DNA from: Quercus robur
Taxonomy: Eukaryota > Streptophyta > Magnoliopsida > Fagales > Fagaceae
Direction of reading: 5' to 3'
DNA length: 64,000 nucleotides
Assembly (NCBI RefSeq): GCF_932294415.1
Contig: NC_065536.1
Coordinates: forward strand, 48,891,854 to 48,955,853
Shown here: in pieces, positions 1 through 10,188 of the stretch
Numbering within the stretch: position 1 is the stretch's first letter
Layout of the letters: every line of letters begins with the position of its first letter
Notes under the pieces: generated by a model
What the model was told of the DNA's origin: nothing
The model's database searches: none
Seen by the model: the letters and a program-made list of their open reading frames with translations, nothing else
Made by a program: the position numbers and the translations under genes

Positions 1-1531
1 CCTCTACGGGAGCCTCGGGTTCAACAGGTTCCTCGGGCTATGCGGGTTCTTCTTGGACGGGAGCTTCTTCTTGGACAAGTTCGTGGGCGAGGTCTCGGAG
101 ACGCTGGGACACACGCTCCGCCGACTCGTCCCGCAACGGTGCAAGCTCGTCCAAGCAAGTGTATCGCCTACCGAGATCCCTAGCTTCACCAACTGTAAAC
201 TTCGGCGGAAGAAAGTTCGTGTGCCAAACGTCTATGTATGACAAAAGGGGGCTATCAACCAAAAGCGCTTGTTTGAAGGACTGCCAGGTAGAATAAACCG
301 GTTCAACCCCAAGAATTAGATGTGATGCTCGGAGTTGTCCGTCCCAGTGAACGTATATCTCGAACCGGAGAATAAAATTTAGGTCCTTGATGTGAACTGT
401 CCTGACGTCCGGGACAAACACTTTACCCTCTGCAAAGAGAATATATATATACATTCATACAAGAAAATGAGATACAATATTAGTCACCAAAAAGATAAAA
501 CTACCACAAGTAGAAAGACGGTTAAGTTAAAGATCGGTACGAACCCACTTCACGTCGTGAGAGGGGGCAGGGAATTTCTCCGGTAAACCAATTGCCGCGC
601 ACCCGGACGAACTCCCTGGTTTAATTCCTATTTGAATCAGGTAGGCATGATATCAGCCGTACCTGTGTATCTCTAGTTTTTAAGTAATAATTGGTATTCT
701 TATTCCTACAAAGACTATACATGTGGTTTATATCATGATGGTCTAATTGTAAACCAAAGGTATGGTTCAACCTACTGACATAACTAACTACCCGGTAAAA
801 ATTGGGTGGGAGTTGGTCGGGGCACAGCCCATAATACCTAAGTGTGCTGACTAAAAGAGGGTCCACGGGAAACCTAACCCCACCGTCTAGAATCACCATT
901 AGGGGGAAGAAAGCAATACCATGCCCTCGGTGGAGAACAATTTCACTCTCATGGCAGTACGCTACTTCCACATCATCGGAGATATCAAACTTTTGCCTAA
1001 ATGTGGCTAAAGACGCCGGGGTATCCAGAAGAAAAGCATAACCTATTTTAAAGCCTAATATTGAAGGAAGAAACTCGAAGAAAGAAGCTGAAGTAAAAGG
1101 AAAGGGTAGAAAACTTACTTTGGGCTCTAAGGAAGAAACGGTCTCTAGACTGGTGAGTAAGCGCTCAGATGAATGCTCGGCAAAGAGTAAACTCAGGAAA
1201 TGGGGAGTGAAAAAGTAAAAGAATGTTTTGGGATAAACTATTAATAGAGGCCACAGAGAACAGGGAGACGTTTAATCAGCAATAAATAGGCATGATTAAC
1301 GAAAAACTCTACGAATGCCAATAACAACCGACATGCGCGTCACTTTGGTTCATGAACCGTCAGGTAATAATGACAACTGAACCTAGCGCTCCGGAACAGC
1401 ATGTCTTTTGAGAGTGCATTAATGGGTTGTCGTAACCGCCCAAATCTCTACCTGTTAATCTCCTAAAGCGAGAATGCCTTTTTGGTTCCTTGATTCTTCC
1501 CGGTAGCTGGGCATGAATCAAGGGGGGCTAA
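1..1531 (+). mobile_element. 3' internal part of a Ty3/gypsy-like LTR retrotransposon
   Basis: The element enters from outside the window and runs into the LTR at 1532-2111. Seen: protein-like sequence only on the minus strand (two exon-like blocks at 38-427 and 663-1042), and a purine-rich run at about 1515-1530 just before the LTR, in the right place for a plus-strand priming tract. The LTR TATA box points along the plus strand, so the coding blocks are antisense to the element. Tat/Ogre-type gypsy elements are known to carry extra antisense ORFs between pol and the 3' LTR. The 1050-1500 stretch shows no coding signal. No gag or pol is visible because the 5' part lies outside. Confidence 0.6.
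38..1042 (-). CDS. Antisense transposon ORF (gypsy-type putative transposase/plant mobile domain-like), two exons, partial
   Basis: Two minus-strand blocks join cleanly. The upstream exon, about 1042-663, reads through a segment containing FFPLMVILDGGVRFPVD and a YYGLCPDQLPPNFYRVV stretch, the pattern of plant 'putative gypsy type transposon' domains. It ends CAG followed by gtacgg at 662. The downstream exon starts after an AG at 428 and runs from 427 to a stop near 38, containing HWDGQLRASHLILGVEP and a Glu-rich tail. The join at 663/427 keeps frame (phase 0) and removes a 235-bp intron. The start is uncertain; the ATG at 971 is internal because homologous-looking sequence continues upstream to about 1042. 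This is a transposon passenger ORF of unknown biochemical role, not a host gene. Confidence 0.5.
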
Positions 1532-2111
1532 TGTACGACACCAAGGTACCCAGATACAGTTGGGCCTTGGATTCAGGCCCAGCAGCATGGCCCACACCTC
1601 CAATCTCTTTCTACTCTACCCTCATAAACTACAAGCCCAAGTTTCATCACCTGACCATTGCTAGGCATAATGTTCCCAAATAATAAAGAAAAACTAAAAT
1701 CCGAACACGCCATAGCATGCTCGGTAGTTCCCAGGAAACATCACTACCGGGCATTCTTACTTGAGTTGGAACCAAGTTCCAAAGCCACATTCGCCACATT
1801 CCACCCCCACCTAACCACCCACTTACAACTGATGATATTGGACCCCCAATTGCACTAACTATGGTTGTAATCATAGTCTCCCTACTAATCTAGAGCTATA
1901 AATACAAGAAGATGGAAAGGAAAAAGGGTGGTTGAGAGGTTCACAAAAAATAGAGAGTAGAGAGATACAGTGATTCAGAAAGAGATAGGATAAACTACGT
2001 TGAGTTTCTATGCCGAGAACGACCCAAAGTAGGAAATCCTAAGTCCACCTTATAAGTAAGTTGTGAGCCCAAGTGAGGTCAAGCCCAACAGCCTCATTTC
2101 CGGCGCGCACA
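1532..2111 (+). mobile_element. 3' LTR of the gypsy-like element (TG...CA)
   Basis: The block starts TGTACGACACC and ends GCGCGCACA, about 580 bp. A TATAAATA box at 1897-1904 sits about 200 bp before the end, the expected U3/R position, and a purine tract lies immediately upstream. The 5' LTR is outside the window, so no pair or target duplication can be shown. The boundaries rest on the terminal dinucleotides and on the purine tract. Confidence 0.55.
1897..1904 (+). promoter_or_regulatory. TATA box of the LTR promoter
   Basis: TATAAATA inside the LTR, followed by purine-rich leader sequence. It fixes the element's orientation as plus. Confidence 0.5.
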
Positions 2112-2384
2112 GATATATTGCTTCCATGGCCATAGCTCTCACCTTCCTTCTTTAATTTGCTCCCCATGGTTGGGCCCTTGTTCCCCTTTCTTGAGTGTTT
2201 GTGTTTGGACAAGGGTTGTGCATGGTGGTTTGGGATTTTGTTAATGACATGCTTGGGTCGTTTGGATGATATATGTTGGGTAAGTGAAGAGAGATACTAC
2301 CAATAAAATAGAAATAGATTTGAGGTACCTATTTTAATGGATTCGGTTTGGCATGATTTTTGTCAAAATTTTGAAATTGGTAGG

Positions 2385-2930
2385 GGTGTGCTGCCAACCA
2401 ACCAAAATCGACTTGATCCAACCCAATCCATTGGATTGGGTCGGTTTTTAGGGGTTGGTCAGTTGTGTTGGGTTGTGAATTTTTTTTTTAAATGAATCAG
2501 GTTGGTTTCAAGTCATAAGATTCACAGATCCGTTTAACCCGACCCGACCCACATATATTTAATATATATTTGAAAATGTATTATACAATTTTTTTTATCT
2601 ACTTTTTTGCTTCTCCTTCTAAATAAAATCCAAACCCCAAGTTCTCCTCATATAGTTTATATTGGTTTGGTATTATGCTTAGGATTAATTGGTTATAAAT
2701 TTGCTTTTATTTGTGATGACGGTGTTCTAATGCTCAATTTCATAATAATAACAGTAATTAAAAAAAAAATCAACCCATAAGTTCAATTTGATTCACGTGG
2801 GTTGGGTTAGGTTAGACCCTTGTGATGAGTTGGGTTGTGTTGAATTTTTTTAACTTACCATAATAGGTTGGGTTGGGTTGGGTTGAAAAAACCTCTTAAC
2901 CAGACCCAACCTGAAAATAGGAATTGATGA
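2385..2930. repeat. Degenerate TTGGG-rich repeat (GGTTGGGTTGGGTTGG type)
   Basis: Runs of imperfect GGTTGGG/CCAACCC units lie at both ends, around 2395-2480 and 2800-2905, with AT-rich sequence between. The ends are partly complementary, so this may be an old foldback element. The units are too irregular for a telomere array. The rest of 2112-3414 shows no gene; an (AT)n run lies at 3259-3281. Confidence 0.4.
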
Positions 2931-3258
2931 CCGCACCATTTGACATGCAATTCTCCCCAAACTCATCAATCACTTGTTCATGCATCAACGATGGTAGCTA
3001 GGAGTGGTATTACTAGCTTGACTTTGATCAGTTTCTATAGTTTCAACTTTCAAAACTTAATCTACTAATATACAGTTATATTTACTAAATATTGAAGCTT
3101 TTTAAACGTTTTTAAAAGAAAATTCAACTTACCAATTTAAACAAACATGCCTTAGCTCACTCCTCAGGTTAAGGATGAATCTTCATTATTTTTTTATAAG
3201 CGTAGATTTGAATTAGCTCATATTTTTTTAATGTATTTTCTTTATGTAAAAGAATAAA

Positions 3259-3281
3259 TATATATATATATATATATATAA
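3259..3281. repeat. (TA)n microsatellite
   Basis: Uninterrupted TA dinucleotides, about 11 units, in AT-rich intergenic DNA. Confidence 0.9.
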
Positions 3282-3699
3282 CAAAAAATAAACTAAAGAC
3301 TTGTAAATTCACTTTGAAGAATCTAATACACAATCTACTTCTTTGCTTGGCACCTATGTTCACATGTAAGTGTTTCTTTGAAGACTGAACTTCCAATAGC
3401 ATATTCGTCCTAATTTAGGGTGCGTTTGAATCGGCTTCAAACGAATTCAGGAAATCAATTTCTGGAAAATAGGGCGTTTGGCTGTCACGGAAAATATTAT
3501 TTTCCGGAAAATGTTTTCCTGTTGACCGAAGTTTGAAGCCTTGACCACGGAAATGAATTACTGCCCTCATTTTCACTTCAATTCATTTCCGTGGCTTGCA
3601 AAACGCAGAGAGAGAGAGAGAAAAAACAGAGAACAGAAAACATAAGCGAGAGAGAAAGAACAAAAAAAAAAAACAATCGAACGAGAGAGAGAGATCAAG

Positions 3700-3870
3700 T
3701 GCGGAATAGATTGACGCCAACGAACGAGATCGACGCCCTCTAACGAGATCGAAGCGCGGAATAGATCGACGCCAACGAAGTCGATCGAAGCCAACGAAGT
3801 GCGAGAGCGAGATCGAAGCCAACGAAGTCCGATCCGGCCAACGAGCGAAGCTTATAGCTTGAACGAGAGC
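3700..3870. repeat. Imperfect tandem repeat near the left end of the Harbinger element
   Basis: Repeated variants of GATCGA(A/C)GCCAACGAA occur about seven times in 170 bp. They lie within the left subterminal region and could be transposase or Myb-like protein binding sites, which is inference. Spurious ORFs on both strands here come from this repetition. Confidence 0.55.
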
Positions 3871-4860
3871 CAACGATCCGAGAACGCCGATCGATCCAGC
3901 CACCCAGAGCTCCGATCCGGCCAACCAAACACAGAAAGCACGAGAGCCAACGGTCACGCCGAGCTCCGATCTACCTCACACTGGTCACGCCGAGCTCTGC
4001 CAGACGACCACCGCGCCAAACGCCGCAGACCCACGGTGAGAAAATGACCTGCTCAAACTCACACCGATCCGCCTAGGGCGCACACCTCACCTCCGACCCA
4101 CACGTCTGATCCACACACTCACTCACCTCACTGATCCACTCACCTCCGATCCACATTATAAATTTCATAGTTGTTTATTTATATAAATATTTATATAATT
4201 TTTTACATGTTTTTATTTATTAATTTTTGTATTATACATTGTTTATAACTGTGTATTTGTTGGTAATGGATATCAAAATTTTGGGACTTTTCTGATTGCA
4301 GGTTTATTAATTTTTTCAATTATCCATTGTTGATTAAACTGTGTATTTGTGGATTATGCATATGAAATGTGATGATTGGTTTATGAAACTGTGTATTTAT
4401 GGGTGATGCATGTATCAATTTTGGGGCTTTTCTGATTGCAGGTTATTCCCAATTGCTTTGTGGTTTGAATTTTTTTTTAAGCTCTTTTGGGGCTTGACTG
4501 GTTATGCATGATTGGTTTTTGCTGTGATTTTTATTAGAATTTGGTTAGTTGGGTTCTGTGTAGAAATTTTGGGGCTTCACCCATGCTTGGTGTTATTATG
4601 TTCTTGCAGACCAATATGTGTGTGTTTAAACCTTCATTGAAGGTGCTTTGGGTATATAGGTGATTATAAATAGAATGTAATGTGATGGTATTGTGCTATA
4701 TCAATGTGCAGTTATCAATGTGATGGTATTGTTATAGTGTAAATAGAATGCAATGTGATGGTTTGGATGTTATATGTTTGTGGCTGATTTTATTTATGGT
4801 GTAATCAATAGCATACTTGTTTACATATCTCTTAGACTACAATGTTTGTGATTTTGTTAG

Positions 4861-6216
4861 ATGAAGAAAAAAACCAAAGCCGCAATTCTTGCATCAGTTG
4901 CATCTGTCCTCCTTGTGGGGGTTGCATTGTTAAAGAAATTACGACGTAGACGTAGAGATCTGCCTAGGGCGCCTTATGTTAACCATGCCGCCGAGAGAGA
5001 GGAATACATAAATAGTGTTTTGCATGGAAGTGAGAGACATTGTGTGAATCAACTTAGGATGAAGCCTATAACTTTCCACCACTTATGTCACACCCTCACT
5101 GAGGGGGAGCACGTACGTCCGACTGTTCACATGTCTGTTACGGAGCAAGTGTTCATTTTCTTGCACATTATTGGTCATAATGTGAGGTTTCGTGTAATGG
5201 GTGGTCGGATCTATAGATCAACTGAGACTGTTCATAGATACTTCAAAGTTGTCCTTAGGGGGGTCCTGAAATTATATAGAGCTCTAATAAGACTGCGTAG
5301 CGAAGATACACCTCCAGAGATAAGGAATAGCAGAAGGTTTTACCCATATTTTAAGGTAAATATTGCGACTTGTGTGTTTTTGTAAATTGTGAAGATTTAT
5401 GTAATTTTAAACCATTATGTTTGTCAAAAATTAGGATTGTGTTGGAGCAATAGATGGTACACATGTTCGTGCATCTGTGCCACCTGAAATACAAGGAAGA
5501 TTTCGTGGTCGCAAAGATGGAACCACGCAAAATGTGTTAGCTGCCATTAGTTTCGACTTAAAGTTCACTTATGTGTTGGCTGGATGGGAAGGCAGTGCAC
5601 ATGATTTACGTGTATTAAATGATGCATTTGCTAGGCCAGGGGGATTTTCAATTCCCAATGGTATTACACGATTACTTCACCCTTTTGGTTTGTTAGTTTA
5701 ATAAATATTATGTGTTTTCCTAAACATAGTAGTGATTTGGTTTTTTTTTTAATATATGTAGGTAAATTTTATCTTGGTGATGCTGGGTATGGTAATAAAA
5801 ATGGAATATTGTCACCGTATCGGAGTGTATGATATCACTTGAAAGAGTTTAGTGATCGTCCTCCTGAGAATGCGCAAGAATTGTTCAATCTCCGACACTC
5901 TTCATTGAGAACTACCATTGAGCGAGGGTTTGGAGTGGTGAAAAAACGTTTTCGAGTGTTGGATGCAGAACCATATTGGTCTTTCCCAACCCAAGTGAAA
6001 GTAGTGTTAGCGTGTTGTGTGGTTCATAATCACATTATGGGGGTTGAACCAAATGACCATATTATGGAAGATGCAATGAACCAAGTAGAGCTTAGTGACC
6101 ACCAAGAAGAAACACAATCCCGTCGGGAGTCCGTCGAAGATAGTAGATCATGGAATGCTAAGAGAGATGAGATATGTCAAGCCATGTGGTCTGATTATAT
6201 CAGGAGTGGAGAGTAG
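4861..6216 (+). pseudogene. PIF/Harbinger transposase (DDE_4/ALP1-like), one premature stop
   Basis: Three exons splice in frame: 4861-5355 (AAG|gtaaat), 5435-5660 (after ttag; ends G|gtatta) and 5762-6216 (after gtag), giving 391 codons. The N-terminal half carries a basic RRRRR patch at about residues 28-32 and a helix-turn-helix-like region. The catalytic triad is visible as D172 (GAIDGTH), D222 (SAHDLRVL) and E294 (TTIERGFG), with LGDAGY between. An in-frame TGA at 5830-5832 (codon 264, context RSV*YHLKEF) falls between the second D and the E. The change fits a CGA-to-TGA transition. Otherwise full length. It would cut and paste the element together with the Myb-like partner. Confidence 0.88.
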
Positions 6217-6490
6217 TACTTTATTTAGATTTTTATGATTGTAATGTGTTTTTTCTTTTTGTTTTTTTTAAAGACAATGTATGTAATATAGACTTTTGGT
6301 GATGTAATGAAAAAGTATTTTTAGCATTACATTGTTATTTGATGGTATTACATTGTCATTTCCATAGTTAGCATGTTCCGTTCTGTTGTGCACATTCATA
6401 AGCGTGGTTGTATGTGTGTTTGATTTGTTATTCATGTTCCGAGTGTAATTACTAAATGCTACTCTCACTATACTATTTTCATATGTAGTA

Positions 6491-7924
6491 ATGTCAAAGG
6501 GTAAGGAAAAAGTTAGCGGCAGCAAGCAATTTAGGTGGCTGCCACCTATGCATGAGATGATGCTAAAGATACTAACAGAGGAGGCTGGAAAGGGCAATAA
6601 GCCCTCTAATACTTTTAGGGCCGGCTCCTTTGCTCTTGTAGCGAAGGAGATAACGGCCCATTTCGGGGTTGAGTGCCACCCTGTATTTGTGGAGAACCGG
6701 ATGCGGACTCTAAGGTCCATGTGGGCAACTATTCAAGAGCTTAGAAAGAAGAGTGGATTCGATTGGGACGAAAATCTGAAAATGATAACTTGTGACGCCA
6801 AAACATACCAAGAAGAAGTTATGGTATGGCTTCCAACTATATTTTCTTAATATAGATAATAATATATGTTTTTGCATTTTATATGAAATTTATAGTGTCA
6901 TTCTTTTTAGGATTCCATTGCTTTTATAAGGTTTTCCAAACATAACTTTCATGTCACCTTACCTATGTATTATATCTATACATATCTATGCGTTTTCATC
7001 TATCTATATGTGTATATGTGTCTAAGCTACAATTTTATTTGGTTCTCGGTTTGGTTGCTAATAAAATGTTGGGAAAGTAAAGAAAAGATTGATACTTTCT
7101 TTTTAAGGTGATTCTTTTAATGTTGTGCTTGCTGTTCTATTTTTTTTTCTTTTTTTTTTGTTAATTGGGCTCTCTTAGCAGTGAAGTGTGCATAATAGTA
7201 GCATAATGTATTGACTTGTTTCATCCTTATTTGAGAGTTTTTTTGCATTACTTGTTTGATTACTGAGAAAATGTAGGAAAAAGTATGGAGTATTTGCTTT
7301 AATTGTTATTGCATAGTCTTTTATATTGAATTTATGAGTGAAGTTATTATTGCATTATTATATACGTTCTTTTCTCCCTTATAGGCACATCGGAAGCATG
7401 CCGAGTATCTGAACAAAAAAATTGAGTTTTACGATGAATTAGCGATTGTGGTGGGGAAGGACACAGCCACAGGTGCCTTTGCTAAGTCCGGAGTGGATAT
7501 CGAAAATGAGCCAGATAATGGGGATAATGGGGATAGTGCAGAGTTTGTGGCAGATAATGTGGATGAATGTGTGGTTGAAAAGGGGAAGAACGGAAATGAA
7601 TCATCCACCACTGGGTCGGGAATTTCCAAGTCCCGCAAAAGAAGGCGTGCAGCTTCTAATGCTGATGATAGTGTGCTGACTGATCTGTCTGGTCAGCTGA
7701 AGGAAATAGCTGTCGCTCTAAAAGAAATTAATCGGGGCCCGGTAGATTACACAACTTTGTATAATGAGGTAATGGCTATGATGGCGGATGGATATAGCGA
7801 AGATATGCTCGCTACTGCCTTCGACCATCTTTGTGAGAATGAGAAGACGGCACGTGGATTTTTAGCCAAGAATGCTAGGTTGAGGAAGTTGTGGTTAGAT
7901 GGTTATTTTTTCTCACAAATTTGA
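6491..7924 (+). CDS. Harbinger Myb/SANT-like DNA-binding protein (ORF2), intact
   Basis: Two exons, 6491-6823 (ATG|gtatgg) and 7385-7924 (after tatag), encode 290 aa in frame. Residues about 10-105 form the Myb/SANT-like domain common in plant transposon proteins: RWLPPMHEMMLKIL, HFGVECHPVFVENRMRTL, W...LRKKSGFDWD. The second exon gives an acidic linker, a basic SRKRRRA stretch that may be a nuclear signal, and a conserved C-terminal segment ending FLAKNARLRKLWL. In PIF/Harbinger elements this partner binds DNA and helps bring the transposase to the nucleus. Unlike the transposase it has no break, so it could still be made. Confidence 0.85.
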
Positions 7925-8339
7925 TTTGCTTATTTCATGTTGACTGTGATGGTAGATTTAGGAATTAACTAGACATTGTAGTATTAATATTGACGTATCA
8001 ATGTATTATATATGTACTCTTTTGTATTATTGGGACGATACAATTGCCCAAATTATGTATTTGTACTGTTCAGATACCACAAATAGGTATCATTTTTGTA
8101 TGCCATTGAGGTGTAATGCCAATGGTGAACGATTGATGTGGCTGTTTTTATATAAATATTATGGGTATATTCGAATGATTATGTTTGATGTTGAGCCAAA
8201 TGTGCTGCAATTTTTGTATTGTTACAGATATGTATAGGGAATGCAGGTTCTTGAATTTTATCTATAAGAGCAAAATATAGCATTGATCTTCTCCAATTCC
8301 TCCAAAACTTCATTCAAGGATGGACGATTTTTTAGGGCC

Positions 8340-8640
8340 AGATTCTAGATCATTTTCCGTAAAATGATCCAAATTATTTTCCGTAAAGTATTTTCCGAAC
8401 CAAACATGGGAAAACGTTTTCCGTAAAGTATTTTCCGTAAAGTATTTTCCGTAAAATATTTGGACGAACCAAACACCGGAATTAATTTTCCGTAAAACGA
8501 TTTCCGTAAAATATTTGGATGAATCAAACATCGGAATTGATTTTCCGTAAAACGATTTCCGAGACAGCCAAACACCCGAATACATTTTCCTTTTCCGGAA
8601 ATTAGCATTTCCGGAAAATATGTATTTTCCGGAAAACGTT
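8340..8640. repeat. Subterminal TTTTCCG repeats at the right end of the Harbinger element
   Basis: The motif ttttccgtaaaat/cg recurs about ten times, including two near-identical long units around 8455-8560 with the sequence ggatgaatcaaacatcgg between them. Related ttttccggaaaat motifs occur near the left end at 3480-3520. Subterminal repeats are typical binding sites for transposon proteins. Confidence 0.75.
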
Positions 8641-8664
8641 TTCCAGCAACCAAACACACCCTTA

Positions 8665-9374
8665 GGAGAAAATACACCTTGTTTTGGGTGTATGTTTCTT
8701 CCCCCTTACAGTTCGTGGGACCCATAGTTGATGGGTCCCACTAGCTTGTGAGAGAGAGAGAGAAAATATACAACCGAAACAAGGTATACTTTCTCCTAAT
8801 TTAAGGCTTAGGCGTGAAGGCTGGAAGGAAAAAGGAAAAAAGAAATGAATTTCAAATCATATATCTTTGACTAAAAAAAAAGCATGAATTCTATTGCTTT
8901 ATGTTTCTACTATAAAGAAGAAGAAAAAGGATCCCTAGTTCTCTCTCTTGAGAGCGTCTTCACTTCAACCAAGCTTTCGACAGCGCCTCTTTACTGCGGC
9001 GCTCTACCCTATACCCTCCTTCTTCTTTTCCCGATTATTTAGTCTTCCTTTGTTCCTTTCTATACTCCTATCACCATTCACCATCCTTCTATTTATTTCT
9101 TACCTTTCCCCATACTTCTTTTGCACTGTTTCAACTACCAAGACCCATCTTGTGTGTGGTGGATTGTGGAAATATAGAAGCACCTTTTACTTTATACCTT
9201 TTGTTTGTACTAAAAAGTGTTGTTTTTGTTTCAACCTTTTTCTCACGTGCTTCTTTTTGTCCTACCCTTCCTTACCTTTGACTGTGTGTCTTTTAAAAAA
9301 AAAAAAAAAAAATTATCTCGCTTCCTTGGTTTGTTCTTTGTTTGGTACTATTTGTCTCCTACTTGTGCTGACCA
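8665..9374 (+). other. Region between the Harbinger element and the LINE; possible LINE 5' leader
   Basis: No gene is visible. From about 8940 the sequence becomes pyrimidine-rich (CTTCTTCTTTTCCCG and similar), which suits the 5' UTR of the LINE that follows, but no start boundary or target duplication was found. An A-run lies at 9296-9311. The apparent 153-aa frame here is low-complexity Phe/Leu/Ser and is not believed. Confidence 0.35.
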
Positions 9375-10188
9375 TGGGGGACCACTTTCCAGCTAAAGAG
9401 TTTGGCTAGACTGAGAGTAGTGGGTTCGAGATCAGTGTTGGTCCCTTTGTGGAGGAATCTGATGCTTCTTCACAGGAGAGTGACGGTAGTGAAGCGCCTT
9501 TTGCCAGGCATGGCCTTGTTCTAGAAGTTGACGCTGAAAACCTTCACATGTAACGAGATTTTTGGAGCCATTGTGCCATTGGGTTCATCTTGGATTATTG
9601 AAAATTCTCCGTCCATCATCTCCAACAAATAATTAACTCTACATGGCTGATTAGAGGGGTGGTTTCAGTTATAAAGCGTGATTCCTTTTTCTATCTGATA
9701 CATTTTGAGGTTTTAGAGGATTTAAACCACTTTTGCTTGGAGGGACCTTGGGTGGTGGATGGAGCTTTTCTGGTACTGGAGAAATGGAGGCCTAATCTGG
9801 TGCTTAACAGACTACAGTTGAACTTCGTCTCTCTGTGGGTTCAATTGCATGGTCTTCCCTTAGAATACCAGCATCCAGAGTTGGTGAAGCGCATAGGAAA
9901 GATTATGGGTATTTTTGAAAAAGTAGACTGGGAGGATCAGATACCTAGGAACATTAGATTTATGAGAATCAGAGTTCGGATTGACCCTTGGACGCCATTA
10001 ACTGCAGGCTTCATTCTCAAAATGGATGATGGTTCGAGGACTTGGGTACAATGTAGATATGAGAGGGTCCATAAATTGTGTGTCCGATGTGGTTTGATTG
10101 GCCATACTAAAAGCCAATGCAGTGAAAGCATGGATGAGATAGAGAGGATGCTCATCAGACAACGCAACAGAATCCAATGCGTTCATTA
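9375..10188 (+). pseudogene. LINE ORF1: DUF4283 / zinc-knuckle nucleic-acid-binding protein
   Basis: An ATG at 9375 opens a frame that is stopped almost at once. Homology resumes at 9659-10188 with DUF4283-like sequence (FCLEGPWVVDG, LVLEKWRPN, SLWVQLHGLPLE) followed by a zinc knuckle, CVRCGLIGHTKSQC, of the CX2CX4HX4C form. Beyond 10197 the frame becomes a Pro/Ser/Thr-rich linker, commonly seen in plant LINE ORF1, also broken. The ancestral product would bind the LINE RNA. Confidence 0.75.

Larger units (their letters stand above)
3418..8661 (+). mobile_element. PIF/Harbinger DNA transposon, nearly complete (5,244 bp)
   Basis: Terminal inverted repeats begin gggtgcgtttgaatcgg on the left and, on the opposite strand at the right, gggtgtgtttggttgctgg. 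Each end is flanked by the trinucleotide TTA (3415-3417 and 8662-8664), the 3-bp TWA target duplication typical of PIF/Harbinger. Inside are a three-exon DDE transposase and a two-exon Myb/SANT-like gene in the same orientation, the known two-gene layout of this superfamily. Subterminal TTTTCCG-rich repeats lie near both ends, densest at 8340-8640. The clean duplication and near-intact genes suggest fairly recent insertion. 3960-4860 and 6217-6490 are AT-rich leader/spacer with no gene. Confidence 0.92.

Noticed and set aside
2385-2930. Possible internal telomere repeat (GGGTT)n
   Set aside because: Units are GGTTGGG, irregular and interrupted; plant telomere units are TTTAGGG.
3573-4047. Several overlapping Ser/Arg-rich frames on both strands
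   Set aside because: They arise from the GATCGAAGCCAACGAA repeat at the left end of the Harbinger element and have no domain.
8310-8725. Two minus-strand frames with repeated FTENTLRK/YGKYFTEN
   Set aside because: Product of the TTTTCCGTAAAA subterminal repeats.
8948-9409. 153-aa plus frame rich in Phe, Leu and Ser
   Set aside because: Pyrimidine-rich leader of the LINE with an A-run; no domain and hydrophobic only by composition.
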